Source: Candidatus Izemoplasma sp.
Lineage (GTDB): Bacteria > Bacillota_I > Bacilli_A > Izemoplasmatales > Izemoplasmataceae
Direction of reading: 5' to 3'
NCBI GenBank assembly: GCA_007117565.1
Contig: SKGG01000042.1
Location: 1 to 7,739, forward strand
Length of the DNA stretch: 7,739 nucleotides
Part shown: positions 1 to 6,805 of the stretch, in pieces
How positions within the stretch are numbered: position 1 is the stretch's first letter
How the letters are laid out: each line of letters begins with the position of its first letter
Made by a program: the position numbers and the translations under genes
Notes under the pieces: generated by a model
What the model was told of the DNA's origin: nothing
Databases searched by the model: none
The model's input: the letters and a program-made list of their open reading frames with translations, nothing else

Positions 1-197
1 ATGCCGGTGGTGGTGGCGTATTGATAGGGCGTTGGATCGTCAGGCTTGTTCCGCTGTTGAATCAAAAAATGGCCGTCTTCGTAGCGACACCATGCATGAA
101 TTACACGAGCGTATCCCTTGGCTTGCTTGAGTGCATCGCGACGAATCGTTTGATGGATGGGTTGGTCGTTATAATCAAACAGTTCTAAGTATTCCAT
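1..197 (-). CDS. Nudix hydrolase family protein, N-terminal part (cut by window start)
   Basis: Only the first 65 codons are present; the gene runs off the left edge. The peptide begins MEYLELFDYNDQPI and continues with an arginine-rich stretch, then RVIHAWCRYEDGHFLIQQR and a T-T-T-G segment. This resembles the N-terminal strand region of the Nudix subgroup related to isopentenyl-diphosphate isomerase and YfcD, where a conserved histidine follows the 'R..G..H' region and an L-I-Q-x-R strand precedes the Nudix box. The Nudix box itself (GX5EX7REUXEEXGU) would lie outside the window, so catalytic competence cannot be judged and the substrate is unknown. The start is the ATG at 197, with AAGGAGG five bases upstream. 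An in-frame ATG at 227 would add ten residues but sits in a hairpin loop without a ribosome binding site. The gene lies 41 bases downstream of rny and may be read from it through a leaky terminator. Confidence 0.72.
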   Translation of the reverse strand, partial: MEYLELFDYNDQPIHQTIRRDALKQAKGYARVIHAWCRYEDGHFLIQQRNKPDDPTPYQYATTTG

Positions 198-215
198 CGC
201 ACCCTCCTTAAGAAG

Positions 216-239
216 AAAGCCCTCCATGAGGAAGGCTTT
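216..239 (-). terminator. Candidate intrinsic terminator or hairpin overlapping the rny stop codon
   Basis: On the minus strand a 10-pair stem (AAAGCCTTCC with GGAGGGCTTT, one T-G wobble) closes a four-base TCAT loop. The last two bases of the rny TAA stop codon are the first two bases of the stem. The following tract is TTTCTTCTT, which is only moderately T-rich, so termination may be partial. The AAGGAGG ribosome binding site of the downstream Nudix gene begins directly after this tract. Confidence 0.6.
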
Positions 240-1803
240 ATTTTGCAATATCTTGCGCACGTGTTTCTCGTATCACGGTCACTTTAATGGTTCCAGGATA
301 AGAAAGTTGTGCTTCAATTTTACCTTTAATTTCACGGGCAATTTTATGAGCCATGGCATCATCCACTTGATCAGGTTTGACAATGATTCTAACTTCACGT
401 CCGGCTTGAATCGCATACGCTTGTTCAATGCCTTCCGCACTGGTTGCAATTTCTTCGAGTTGTTCTAAACGTTTAATGTAAGAATCTAAAGATTCACTGC
501 GTGCGCCTGGACGTGCCGCACTTAATGCATCAGCAGCTGCAACGAGCACCGCGATGATGGTTTGCGCTTCGACGTCGCCGTGGTGCGATTGAATCGCATC
601 AAGCACCGCGAGTGGTTCTTTATAACGCGAAGCAATGTTATAGCCGATTTCAACGTGTGACCCTTCAATTTCATGGTCGACCGCTTTCCCAATATCATGG
701 AGTAAAGCCGCCCGGCGAGCGAGCATTTCATCTTCGCCAATTTCAACGGCCATTTTGCCTGCTAAGAAGGCACATTCAATGCTGTGTTTTAAAACGTTTT
801 GACCATAACTGGTCCGGAAATGAAGACGTCCTAAGAGTTTAACTAAATCAGGATGGACGCGTCCAACACCAACTTCAAAGACCGCTTCTTCACCTTTATC
901 GCGCATGAAACGTTCGACTTCTTCACGATTCTTTTCAACCACTTCTTCAATGCGACCTGGATGAATCCGGCCATCACTGACGAGTGTTTCGATAGAACGT
1001 TTGGCGATTTCACGTCTGACTGGGTCAAACCCACTTAAGACGACGGCTTCTGGCGTATCGTCAATAATTAGATCAACACCGGTTAAAGCTTCGATGGTAC
1101 GAATGTTTCTACCTTCACGGCCGATGATGCGGCCTTTCATGTCGTCGTTGGGGAGTGCGACAACACTCACGGTACGTTCACTTGTGACATCTTGAGCGTA
1201 TTTTTGCATCGCTGATGCCAATAAATGTTTCGCTTTCTTATCAACTTCCGTTTTCGCTTTTTCTTCTTCTTCTTTAATAAAAATGGCGATCTCTTGTGCC
1301 ATTTCCGTTTCTACTCTAGAAAGAATAAGTTGACGTGCGTCCTCGGTTGATATTTGAGCAATTTCTTGTAATTTTGCGTTTTGTTCTTCTAGTAGTTGGT
1401 CTAGTTTGCTCTCTTTGCCATCCAATTGTTGTTTACGTTGTTCAAGCGCCTCTTCTTTACGATCGATGTTATTTTCGCGCTTATCAAGGTTCGTCGAGCG
1501 ATTATCGAGCGTTTGTTCTCGTTGAAACAATTTGTTTTCTAAAACAGTCACTTGACCTTTACGCTCTTTGATTTCTTTATCAAACTCTGTGCGTAAATTG
1601 TGAATGTCTTGCTTCGTTTCTAAAAGCGTTTGTTTTTTCGTCTTTTCCGCGGTTTTAAGCGCGTCATCAACAATCTCTTTTGCTTCAGCTTTGGCTTTAT
1701 CAAAGCCTTTTTCAACTAAAATGGCACGGGCTACGACCCCAGCGATAACCCCGATAATTAAAAACAGCAAACTGAGAACAACCAACATGAGAATATCTTC
1801 CAT
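238..1803 (-). CDS. rny: Ribonuclease Y, membrane-anchored endoribonuclease
   Basis: RNase Y starts mRNA decay in many Gram-positive bacteria by endonucleolytic cleavage at the inner face of the membrane. The protein is 521 residues, essentially the family length (about 520 in Bacillus). It shows the full family order. A single hydrophobic segment lies at about residues 5-28, followed by a long charged coiled coil to about 205. A KH RNA-binding domain carries the [10 protein letters not shown] loop at 224-233. The HD domain has H340, the H369-D370 pair in LLHDIGKA, H383, H407-H408 and D425 in [12 protein letters not shown], so the metal-binding residues look intact. The ATG has GGAGG seven bases upstream. 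The gene follows recA in the same direction, as in Bacillus relatives, but has its own promoter and lies beyond the recA terminator. Identification is secure. Confidence 0.97.
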   Translation of the reverse strand: MEDILMLVVLSLLFLIIGVIAGVVARAILVEKGFDKAKAEAKEIVDDALKTAEKTKKQTLLETKQDIHNLRTEFDKEIKERKGQVTVLENKLFQREQTLDNRSTNLDKRENNIDRKEEALEQRKQQLDGKESKLDQLLEEQNAKLQEIAQISTEDARQLILSRVETEMAQEIAIFIKEEEEKAKTEVDKKAKHLLASAMQKYAQDVTSERTVSVVALPNDDMKGRIIGREGRNIRTIEALTGVDLIIDDTPEAVVLSGFDPVRREIAKRSIETLVSDGRIHPGRIEEVVEKNREEVERFMRDKGEEAVFEVGVGRVHPDLVKLLGRLHFRTSYGQNVLKHSIECAFLAGKMAVEIGEDEMLARRAALLHDIGKAVDHEIEGSHVEIGYNIASRYKEPLAVLDAIQSHHGDVEAQTIIAVLVAAADALSAARPGARSESLDSYIKRLEQLEEIATSAEGIEQAYAIQAGREVRIIVKPDQVDDAMAHKIAREIKGKIEAQLSYPGTIKVTVIRETRAQDIAK

Positions 1804-1844
1804 GTTATGTCCTCCGTTCAGATTTAATTGCGTTTAATTTAACA

Positions 1845-1858
1845 ATAGCTTGCGCTAT
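1845..1858 (-). other. Small GCAA-loop hairpin in the rny leader
   Basis: The predicted rny leader contains a 5-pair stem, ATAGC with GCTAT, closed by a GCAA tetraloop, a GNRA-type loop that is unusually stable in RNA. It lies about 40 bases upstream of the start codon. The structure is visible in the sequence; any role in rny mRNA stability or autoregulation is speculation. Confidence 0.35.
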
Positions 1859-1883
1859 GAGTAGAAACTTATAATACTTTTCC

Positions 1884-1913
1884 ATTATACATGAAAGGGT
1901 TCCCTAACGTCAA
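1884..1913 (-). promoter_or_regulatory. Near-consensus housekeeping promoter for rny
   Basis: On the minus strand TTGACG (1908-1913) is followed after 18 bases by a perfect TATAAT (1884-1889). This matches the vegetative sigma factor consensus at eleven of twelve positions. It lies just beyond the recA terminator and predicts a leader of about 74 bases before the rny ATG. The spacer holds a short inverted repeat, AGGG-AA-CCCT, too small to call an operator. Confidence 0.85.
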
Positions 1914-1942
1914 TGAAAAGCATCTGAAAACCCATAATAAAA

Positions 1943-1963
1943 AGCGCCCATTTAATGGGCGCT
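1943..1963 (-). terminator. Intrinsic terminator after recA
   Basis: Six bases after the recA stop, the minus strand forms a GC-rich stem AGCGCCCA with TGGGCGCT around a short A/T loop, followed by TTTTATTA. This is a textbook rho-independent terminator. It closes the cvfB-to-recA transcription unit and separates it from the rny promoter. Confidence 0.92.
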
Positions 1964-1969
1964 AGACGT

Positions 1970-2965
1970 TTATTTAGACGCTAATTTTTCTCTAATTTGT
2001 TGCATTAAAGTTTCTTGTAAAGCGGTATTTTCTTTTAAATATTGTTTGACATTTTCGCGGCCTTGCCCGATTTTCTCTTCGTTATGAGAGAACCAAGAAC
2101 CACTCTTTTGAATCAGATCATATTCAAGCGCTAAATCTACGATTTCGCCCGTTCTTGAGATACCCTCGCCATAAACGATGTCAACTTCAGCCACTTTAAA
2201 GGGCGGTGCGACTTTATTTTTAACCACTTTAACTTTCGTTCGGTTACCGACAATGTCGGTGCCAATTTTTAATTGTTCACCACGACGAATCTCAATCCGA
2301 ATGCTGCTGTAAAACTTCAAGGCACGGCCCCCTGGGGTCGTTTCAGGATTCCCAAACATAATGCCCACTTTTTCACGAATTTGGTTAATAAATATCGCGA
2401 TGGTGTTGGACTTACTAATGACGCCTGAAAGTTTACGCATGGCTTGAGACATTAAACGAGCTTGCAATCCGACATGAGAACTTCCCATATCGCCCCGAAT
2501 CTCGGCTTCAGGCACCAAGGCTGCCACACTGTCAATGACTACGATGTCAATCGCGCCACTACGAATGAGCGCTTCAGCAATCTCTAGCGCTTGTTCCCCT
2601 GTGTCTGGCTGTGAAATGATGAGGTTGTCTGTATCGACGCCTAAGTTTTTAGCGTATTTTGGGTCTAAGGCATGCTCTGCATCAATGAACGCTGCGTAAC
2701 CACCGAGTTTTTGAGCCTCCGCGATGGCATGCAAAGCAAAGGTTGTTTTACCACTGGATTCAGGCCCATACATTTCAACGATGCGTCCTTTTGGATAGCC
2801 GCCAATGCCTAAAGCATCATCCAGCGTTAATGACCCACTTGGAATGCTTTCAATGTTGCGATCACTGGCGTCTGAGCCAAGCAACATGACTGAGCCTTTG
2901 CCGTGGGCTTTTTCGATATCCTTAATGGCTTGATCTAAGATTTTTTCACGATTGTCTTTGGCCAT
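1970..2965 (-). CDS. recA: Recombinase RecA
   Basis: RecA forms filaments on single-stranded DNA, pairs homologous strands and, where LexA exists, triggers its self-cleavage. The 331-residue protein has the Walker A motif GPESSGKT at 67-74, the catalytic glutamate in DAEHALDP at E97, Walker B VVIDS ending at D145-S146, and the [18 protein letters not shown]-binding loop region. It is about 17-20 residues shorter than the Bacillus and E. coli proteins. The difference lies at the C-terminus, which ends QIREKLASK without the usual acidic tail. The ATG is preceded by AAAGGAGG seven bases upstream. The gene follows pgsA by 56 bases without a terminator; cinA, which often lies between them, is absent. 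No Bacillus-type LexA box (CGAAC-N4-GTTCG) is seen upstream of recA or pgsA, so SOS control is not apparent. Confidence 0.98.
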   Translation of the reverse strand: MAKDNREKILDQAIKDIEKAHGKGSVMLLGSDASDRNIESIPSGSLTLDDALGIGGYPKGRIVEMYGPESSGKTTFALHAIAEAQKLGGYAAFIDAEHALDPKYAKNLGVDTDNLIISQPDTGEQALEIAEALIRSGAIDIVVIDSVAALVPEAEIRGDMGSSHVGLQARLMSQAMRKLSGVISKSNTIAIFINQIREKVGIMFGNPETTPGGRALKFYSSIRIEIRRGEQLKIGTDIVGNRTKVKVVKNKVAPPFKVAEVDIVYGEGISRTGEIVDLALEYDLIQKSGSWFSHNEEKIGQGRENVKQYLKENTALQETLMQQIREKLASK

Positions 2966-3021
2966 AGAAGTGCCTCCTTTTATTCAACACGATGATACAA
3001 CAAACGACAAGATTTACTTAA

Positions 3022-3552
3022 CTAAGCTTTAAAAACTTGACGATTTGCGACTAAATACTCTACGCCTGAGATGACCGTGAGCAACACGCCGACGTAATAA
3101 ACCGCTAAGCCGAGGGTGGTGAAGTAGAAAAACAAAAAGATGAGCCCAAACAGTGTGACAAACGTTTTCGCCTTGCCCCACCACGACGCCGCAATCACTA
3201 AGCCTTGTTCGACCGCGACTAAACGCATGCCGGTCACAATGAATTCACGCGTCAAGATGACCATCACCGTCCACATAGGGATAACGCCCATATCCAAAAA
3301 CATTAAGAGTGCCACTAAAACTAGGAGTTTATCGGCTAAAGGATCGGCAAATTTACCAAAGTTCGTGACCAGTTGGTACTTTCTTGCGATGTATCCATCT
3401 AAAAAGTCCGTAAACGATGCTACCACAAATAAGATGGCAATGACCCAACCCACGGTGGTGAGTTGTGAGGAGTCTGGATTAAGATAGTAAAGGACCACAA
3501 TAAAAGGCAAAACAGCAATTCGAAAGAGTGTCAAAACATTGGGTATATTCAT
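3022..3552 (-). CDS. pgsA: CDP-diacylglycerol-glycerol-3-phosphate 3-phosphatidyltransferase
   Basis: PgsA is an integral membrane enzyme that joins CDP-diacylglycerol and glycerol-3-phosphate to make phosphatidylglycerol phosphate, the committed step to phosphatidylglycerol and cardiolipin. The complete CDP-alcohol phosphatidyltransferase signature is present: D49, D52-G53, A56-R57, G66, D70 and D74, in TDFLDGYIAR followed by NFGKFADPLADK. Several hydrophobic segments surround it, for example residues 12-24, 36-47, 77-87 and 92-102 and the C-terminal third. The length is 176 residues from the ATG at 3552, slightly short of the Bacillus protein. That ATG was preferred over the GTG at 3561 because GAGGTGA lies just upstream of it and the GTG is part of that ribosome binding site. 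Gene order pgsA-recA is conserved in Bacillota. Confidence 0.95.
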   Translation of the reverse strand: MNIPNVLTLFRIAVLPFIVVLYYLNPDSSQLTTVGWVIAILFVVASFTDFLDGYIARKYQLVTNFGKFADPLADKLLVLVALLMFLDMGVIPMWTVMVILTREFIVTGMRLVAVEQGLVIAASWWGKAKTFVTLFGLIFLFFYFTTLGLAVYYVGVLLTVISGVEYLVANRQVFKA

Positions 3553-3570
3553 CTTTTTCACCTCATGAAA

Positions 3571-3599
3571 AGTGTATCATACTGACCCCTTCATAGCAA
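3571..3599 (-). promoter_or_regulatory. Candidate extended -10 promoter before pgsA
   Basis: On the minus strand TTGCTA (3594-3599) is separated by 17 bases from TACACT (3571-3576), and a TG dinucleotide one base upstream of the -10 makes TGATACACT. This could give pgsA-recA transcription independent of the upstream genes, with a very short leader of roughly a dozen bases. Each hexamer matches consensus at only four positions, so this is tentative. Confidence 0.45.
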
Positions 3600-3619
3600 G
3601 CACAAACCCACCTATGAAG
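3589..3619 (-). repeat. Eight-base inverted repeat spanning the MFS stop codon and the pgsA promoter
   Basis: CTTCATAG (3589-3596) and CTATGAAG (3612-3619) are perfect inverted copies separated by 15 bases. The right arm includes the TAG stop codon of the MFS gene; the left arm overlaps the candidate -35 box of pgsA. No T-tract follows on either strand, so it does not look like a normal terminator. It could be a weak mRNA hairpin, an operator-like site, or chance. Confidence 0.45.
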
Positions 3620-4835
3620 ACGCCGGATAATCTTGGGGTTCGAGTTGTGTCACAATGACATCATCCGCTTCTTTTGGCGTTTTTTGATGTAACAACGACC
3701 GTTGTGAGAGGGTGATTAAAACGAACGCGAAGAGAAAGATAATCACTGAAAAATCAAAGACGAGTCTTGGCGTTTGTTCATAGACGAATCCGGCGACTAG
3801 TGGTCCTAGGACCATGCCGATGGAAAAGAACATTTGCCTCACACCCATCACAGAACTGTACGTCGTTTCATCCGCATTCAAAGAAATGTAGTTTTGTTCA
3901 AACGGTTGGAAAATCGAGCGTAAGACCACATAAAGCATATAAAAACTATAAAGCATGACCATCAGATTGTTGCCACGAAAAACGATAAAAATCAACAACG
4001 CACTCAACCATTGAAGATGTTTCATGATGAATAATTCTTTTCTAAAACGACTTAAGAACGGCACAATCACAAAGTTTGTGAACAATCCAACCAACCCTGT
4101 CACCATCACAAAAGTCCCTAGTTGTCGTGTCGTATAGCCCGAATCAATGATGTAGACATCCAAATATTTAGTCACGATCGTCATCGACATCGTCGCCAGT
4201 GTCAAACCCACTAAAAACATTAGTAGTGCGGGTGAGAGTTTTGTCGCCATTTTGACTTGATGGAAGAAATGTGTGGTGTGAGTTTTTGTTGCTTGAGCTT
4301 CTTTTAAAACCACCAAGATAATCAGCACATACACCACATTTAAGATGGCTTGAATGTAAAAGACTTCTCTTAAAAAATAATCGCCTAAAATGCCACCCAC
4401 CTGATACCCAAAGGTCGATCCTAATGCTAAAAGGGCGGCGCTCATCGATAAATACTTCGTTCTCGATTCTTTCGGTGCGATGCTGATGAGATGCGCGAGT
4501 AAAAGCGTCACACTAGCGCTGACACCAAAGCCGGCTAAAAAGCGAAAACTCGTCATTAGCCATGGGTTGCTGCTTGCGCCAAACAACCACTGCCCAAGGC
4601 TATAAAGCAACAAACCAAGAATGATGAAGGGCTTCTTTTGACGCGCGTCCCCCAACACACCCCAAAGCGGGGCTCCCACCATCAATCCTAAACTCATAAA
4701 CGAAAAAAAGAACCCGAACATCCGCGCCTCAATGCCTAAAGCATTGACGAAACTTGGCGTGACCGGATGTCCAAGGTTATGGACAAACCCTTGAATAAAA
4801 TAAAAAATTAAAACCCAGGTGACCGCTTTTTTCAT
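3612..4835 (-). CDS. Major facilitator superfamily transporter, probable efflux permease
   Basis: The 407-residue protein is hydrophobic throughout, with alternating loops consistent with twelve membrane segments and a central cytoplasmic loop around the KEAQATKTHTTHFFHQ stretch. The MFS motif A is clear in the loop after the second segment: G59-V-L-G62-D63 followed by R65 and K67-K68-P69. The length and motif A resemble drug:H+ antiporters and related permeases. No substrate-specific signature is recognised, so the cargo is unknown. The ATG at 4835 was chosen over the in-frame GTG at 4850. AGGTGA lies 11 bases before the ATG, while the GTG is embedded in that motif and overlaps the end of yebC. 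The ATG lies four bases after the yebC stop, suggesting translational coupling. A polar tail of about 25 residues ends the protein. Membership in MFS is firm; direction of transport is inferred. Confidence 0.88.
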   Translation of the reverse strand: MKKAVTWVLIFYFIQGFVHNLGHPVTPSFVNALGIEARMFGFFFSFMSLGLMVGAPLWGVLGDARQKKPFIILGLLLYSLGQWLFGASSNPWLMTSFRFLAGFGVSASVTLLLAHLISIAPKESRTKYLSMSAALLALGSTFGYQVGGILGDYFLREVFYIQAILNVVYVLIILVVLKEAQATKTHTTHFFHQVKMATKLSPALLMFLVGLTLATMSMTIVTKYLDVYIIDSGYTTRQLGTFVMVTGLVGLFTNFVIVPFLSRFRKELFIMKHLQWLSALLIFIVFRGNNLMVMLYSFYMLYVVLRSIFQPFEQNYISLNADETTYSSVMGVRQMFFSIGMVLGPLVAGFVYEQTPRLVFDFSVIIFLFAFVLITLSQRSLLHQKTPKEADDVIVTQLEPQDYPASS

Positions 4836-4839
4836 GGAC

Positions 4840-5562
4840 TTATGATTCACCTAACTCAACGTTATGGTAGACATGAGAGACTTCATCTAAATCATCTAAC
4901 ATGCTTAAAAACCGTTCAATTAAAGGTTTGTTTTCTTCGCTTATAACAACTTTTTCTAACGGAAACCAACCTTGTTCACTTGAAACAATCTCAACACCTT
5001 CAAGGGTCTTTAAGGTTTCTTCAATTTTTTCTAAGTCATAGCCACCGGCAGTAATTAAGACGATATCGTCTTCAAGACTAAGGTCTTCGACATCGAGTTC
5101 TGCTTCAATCAAAGCATCGAGCACCGTTTCTTCATCGACCCCTTTTAGACTGAGGAGTGATAGATGTTCATATTGGTGTTCCACGGAACCTTTGACCCCA
5201 AGTTTAGAGCCCATTTTTGTAAAGCAATGACGGACTTCACTGACCGTACGGTTGACATTATCGGTCATCGTATCAATTAAAAAACAGGAGCCTTCAGGAC
5301 CAAACCCTTCATAACGGATGGCCACAAAGTCTTCACCGATGCCTTTTTCAGCTTTTTCGATGTTACGCTTGATGACGTCGTTAGGGACTTGTTGACTTTT
5401 AGCTTTATCAATCAAATGTTTAAGCGCTAAGTTTGCTTCAGGGTTCGAGCCCCCTTGCTTAGCCAACATGTAGAGTTCCTTACCAAAACGAGAATAAAGT
5501 TTGGCTTTTTGTAGCGATGTCTTCGCCATCGCTACTTTTCTAACTTCAAATTTACGTCCCAT
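4840..5562 (-). CDS. yebC2: YebC/TACO1-family translation factor, YebC2 (YeeI) type
   Basis: The 240-residue protein has the family's N-terminal start MGRKFE with helical segments containing LYSRFGKELYMLAKQGG. The core motif RYEGFGPEG is at 83-91, TDNVNRTVSEVR at 100-111, and LGVKGSV at about 121-127. The conserved end is DEVSHVYHNVEL. The pattern 'Y.RFGKE.Y.AAKQG..PE.N.ALK' fits the YeeI (YebC2) branch better than the classical YebC1 branch. YebC was long annotated as a transcriptional regulator; the family, including mitochondrial TACO1, is now linked to relieving ribosome stalling at proline-rich sequences, and YebC2 of Bacillus has been assigned that role. Its ATG is one base after the cvfB stop, with AAGGAGT about nine bases upstream, so it is almost surely co-transcribed and coupled with cvfB. 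Confidence 0.93.
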   Translation of the reverse strand: MGRKFEVRKVAMAKTSLQKAKLYSRFGKELYMLAKQGGSNPEANLALKHLIDKAKSQQVPNDVIKRNIEKAEKGIGEDFVAIRYEGFGPEGSCFLIDTMTDNVNRTVSEVRHCFTKMGSKLGVKGSVEHQYEHLSLLSLKGVDEETVLDALIEAELDVEDLSLEDDIVLITAGGYDLEKIEETLKTLEGVEIVSSEQGWFPLEKVVISEENKPLIERFLSMLDDLDEVSHVYHNVELGES

Positions 5563-5563
5563 G

Positions 5564-6421
5564 TTATGACTCCTTTTTCAAACACGTTTGATGGGGTTTT
5601 AATTCGACGAGTTGTTGCTTATATAGTCTTCCAATCGCACGCTTAAACGCGGCCTTCGATAAATGGAATTCTGCAAAAATCGCATCCGCATCGCTTTTAT
5701 CGCCGAAAGGCACACAACCTTCTTTTTTAAGTCGCTCATAAATCCTCTCAGCATCTTCATCCAACGCTAACTCTTTTTGAGCGACCAACGTACCGTTATA
5801 TTTGGTACGGCTGAGTTGTTTGATGATGGTGACCTCACAGGTTTCCCCTAAGCGATGTTTTTGACGTGTATGTTTGTAATAGACAAAAATTTCATGACCT
5901 GAAGGTGTAAAAAAGACCAAGCCTTCATCGGCTAAGTGAAAAACATAAGCCTTCACGGTGTCTGACACTGCGAGTTCTTCTTGCGGATTGAGATGGGCTG
6001 TAATACGAAAACGGCTCACCATTTTTGCGACCATCTGGTTTCTTCCTGAACGCAAATGACAAAAAAGCACATCGCCAACGTCTGGCCATTGATCTTTAAT
6101 AAATGGTAAATCGTCTTTAGATACCAACATATCCTTCTTTAACCCAATGTCAACAAAGACCCCTAAGCCGGGAATCTTTTCAACAACGGTCACAAACCCT
6201 GGCTCGTACGTGGTAATCTTAGGCGTTTGCATGGTCGCCACCACAGTCTTACTTTGATCGATGTATAAAAACGCTTCGACCTCTTCGCCAAGCGTTAATT
6301 CACGTGATGCATCACTCTTTATTAAACTCACAGAGAGGGCGTCATTTTCTAATTGATAGTAATCTTCAAGAACCTCGACCACACGAAACTGGTCAAATTG
6401 TCCTAGCTTTAAAGCATTCAT
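5564..6421 (-). CDS. cvfB: CvfB/YitL family S1-domain RNA-binding protein
   Basis: The family has tandem S1-type OB folds and a C-terminal winged helix; the Staphylococcus member CvfB binds RNA and affects virulence-factor expression. The 285-residue protein shows this order. A divergent first OB fold occupies about 1-65. A second S1 domain includes EKIPGLGVFVDIGLKKDMLV at 81-100. A third has GLVFFTPSGHEIFV at 167-180. The winged helix contains GDKSDADAIFAEFHLSKAAFKRAIGRLYK at 240-268. This GDKSD...SK.AFK.A.G.LYK block is the family's most recognisable feature. The ATG at 6421 was preferred, with GAGGTG five bases upstream. A TTG at 6439 would add six residues but overlaps the promoter -10 box. 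The gene is first in a minus-strand operon with yebC2. Its precise role here is unknown. Confidence 0.9.
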   Translation of the reverse strand: MNALKLGQFDQFRVVEVLEDYYQLENDALSVSLIKSDASRELTLGEEVEAFLYIDQSKTVVATMQTPKITTYEPGFVTVVEKIPGLGVFVDIGLKKDMLVSKDDLPFIKDQWPDVGDVLFCHLRSGRNQMVAKMVSRFRITAHLNPQEELAVSDTVKAYVFHLADEGLVFFTPSGHEIFVYYKHTRQKHRLGETCEVTIIKQLSRTKYNGTLVAQKELALDEDAERIYERLKKEGCVPFGDKSDADAIFAEFHLSKAAFKRAIGRLYKQQLVELKPHQTCLKKES

Positions 6422-6438
6422 ATGTTCACCTCGTTGCA

Positions 6439-6466
6439 ATTATACCAAAAAGCCGCTTTTTGTACA
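6439..6466 (-). promoter_or_regulatory. Promoter of the cvfB operon with a palindrome in its spacer
   Basis: On the minus strand a perfect TATAAT (6439-6444) lies 18 bases before the cvfB ATG, giving a leader of only about 11 bases that holds the GAGGTG site. A weaker TGTACA (6461-6466, four of six matches) sits 16 bases further upstream. Its 16-base spacer is almost entirely filled by an inverted repeat described separately. Confidence 0.7.
6447..6461. repeat. Perfect inverted repeat between the -35 and -10 boxes of cvfB
   Basis: AAAAAGC and GCTTTTT flank a single central C, giving 15 bases of perfect dyad symmetry. The position, exactly inside a promoter spacer, is where repressors often bind. 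It could also form a short hairpin with a T-tail, but no gene points into it from the left on the plus strand, so a terminator role is unlikely. Confidence 0.5.
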
Positions 6467-6485
6467 CGCATAATGATGTTTTTGG

Positions 6486-6514
6486 TTGCTTTTTTTTAGC
6501 CCCTTTGATACAAT
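6486..6514 (+). promoter_or_regulatory. Extended -10 promoter of rpsT
   Basis: TTGCTT (6486-6491), a 17-base spacer and TACAAT (6509-6514), with TG one base upstream of the -10 forming TGATACAAT. The leader would be about 24 bases. The -35 matches consensus at only three positions, so the extended -10 probably carries the recognition. The promoter is back to back with that of cvfB, the two -35 boxes being 19 bases apart. Confidence 0.65.
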
Positions 6515-6544
6515 GAAGGTCGCATATGGTACGGAGGTGAAAGT

Positions 6545-6805
6545 ATGGCAAATATCAAACAACAAAAGAAACGTGTCTTAACCGATGAAAAACGTCGCTC
6601 GCGTAATTTTATTTTTAAATCAGGTTTAAAAACCGCGATCAAAAAAGTTGAATTAGCGGTCCAAGCGAACGATGCTGAGGCGGCCAAAGAAGCGTTACGC
6701 ACGGCACACCTTAAGCTTGACAAAGGGCTTTCAAAGGGAATCCACCATAAGAATTATGTGGCTCGTCAGAAAGCACGTTTACAAAACCTCGTCAACAGCT
6801 TATAA
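6545..6805 (+). CDS. rpsT: 30S ribosomal protein S20
   Basis: S20 is a small basic helical protein that binds 16S rRNA early in assembly of the 30S subunit. The 86-residue product begins MANIKQQKKRVLTDEKRR and has the family's long lysine- and arginine-rich helices. It includes the conserved segment KGIHHKNYVARQKARL near the C-terminus, and has the usual family length. The ATG is preceded by a strong GGAGGTGA. It is the only plus-strand gene in the window, monocistronic, with its own promoter and terminator. The convergent arrangement with holA is the same as in Bacillus. Confidence 0.97.
   Translation: MANIKQQKKRVLTDEKRRSRNFIFKSGLKTAIKKVELAVQANDAEAAKEALRTAHLKLDKGLSKGIHHKNYVARQKARLQNLVNSL

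Noticed and set aside
198..227. In-frame ATG at 227 as the Nudix start
   Set aside because: It lies in the loop of the rny-end hairpin with no ribosome binding site, whereas the ATG at 197 follows AAGGAGG directly.
3140..3487. 115-codon plus-strand open frame inside pgsA
   Set aside because: It is antisense to a conserved membrane enzyme, has no ribosome binding site pattern or recognisable protein features, and is best explained as a shadow frame.
3553..3561. GTG start for pgsA
   Set aside because: The GTG is part of the GAGGTGA ribosome binding site serving the ATG at 3552.
4836..4850. GTG start for the MFS gene overlapping yebC2
   Set aside because: It is embedded in AGGTGA with no good site upstream; the ATG at 4835 gives the usual short N-terminus before the first membrane segment.
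6417..6429. Half of a Bacillus-type LexA box (GAACATATG) at the cvfB start
   Set aside because: Only one half-site matches; the sequence is explained by the ribosome binding site plus the ATG start codon.
6422..6439. TTG start giving cvfB six extra residues (MQRGEH)
   Set aside because: The TTG overlaps the TATAAT box and has no ribosome binding site; the internal ATG at 6421 has GAGGTG at normal spacing.
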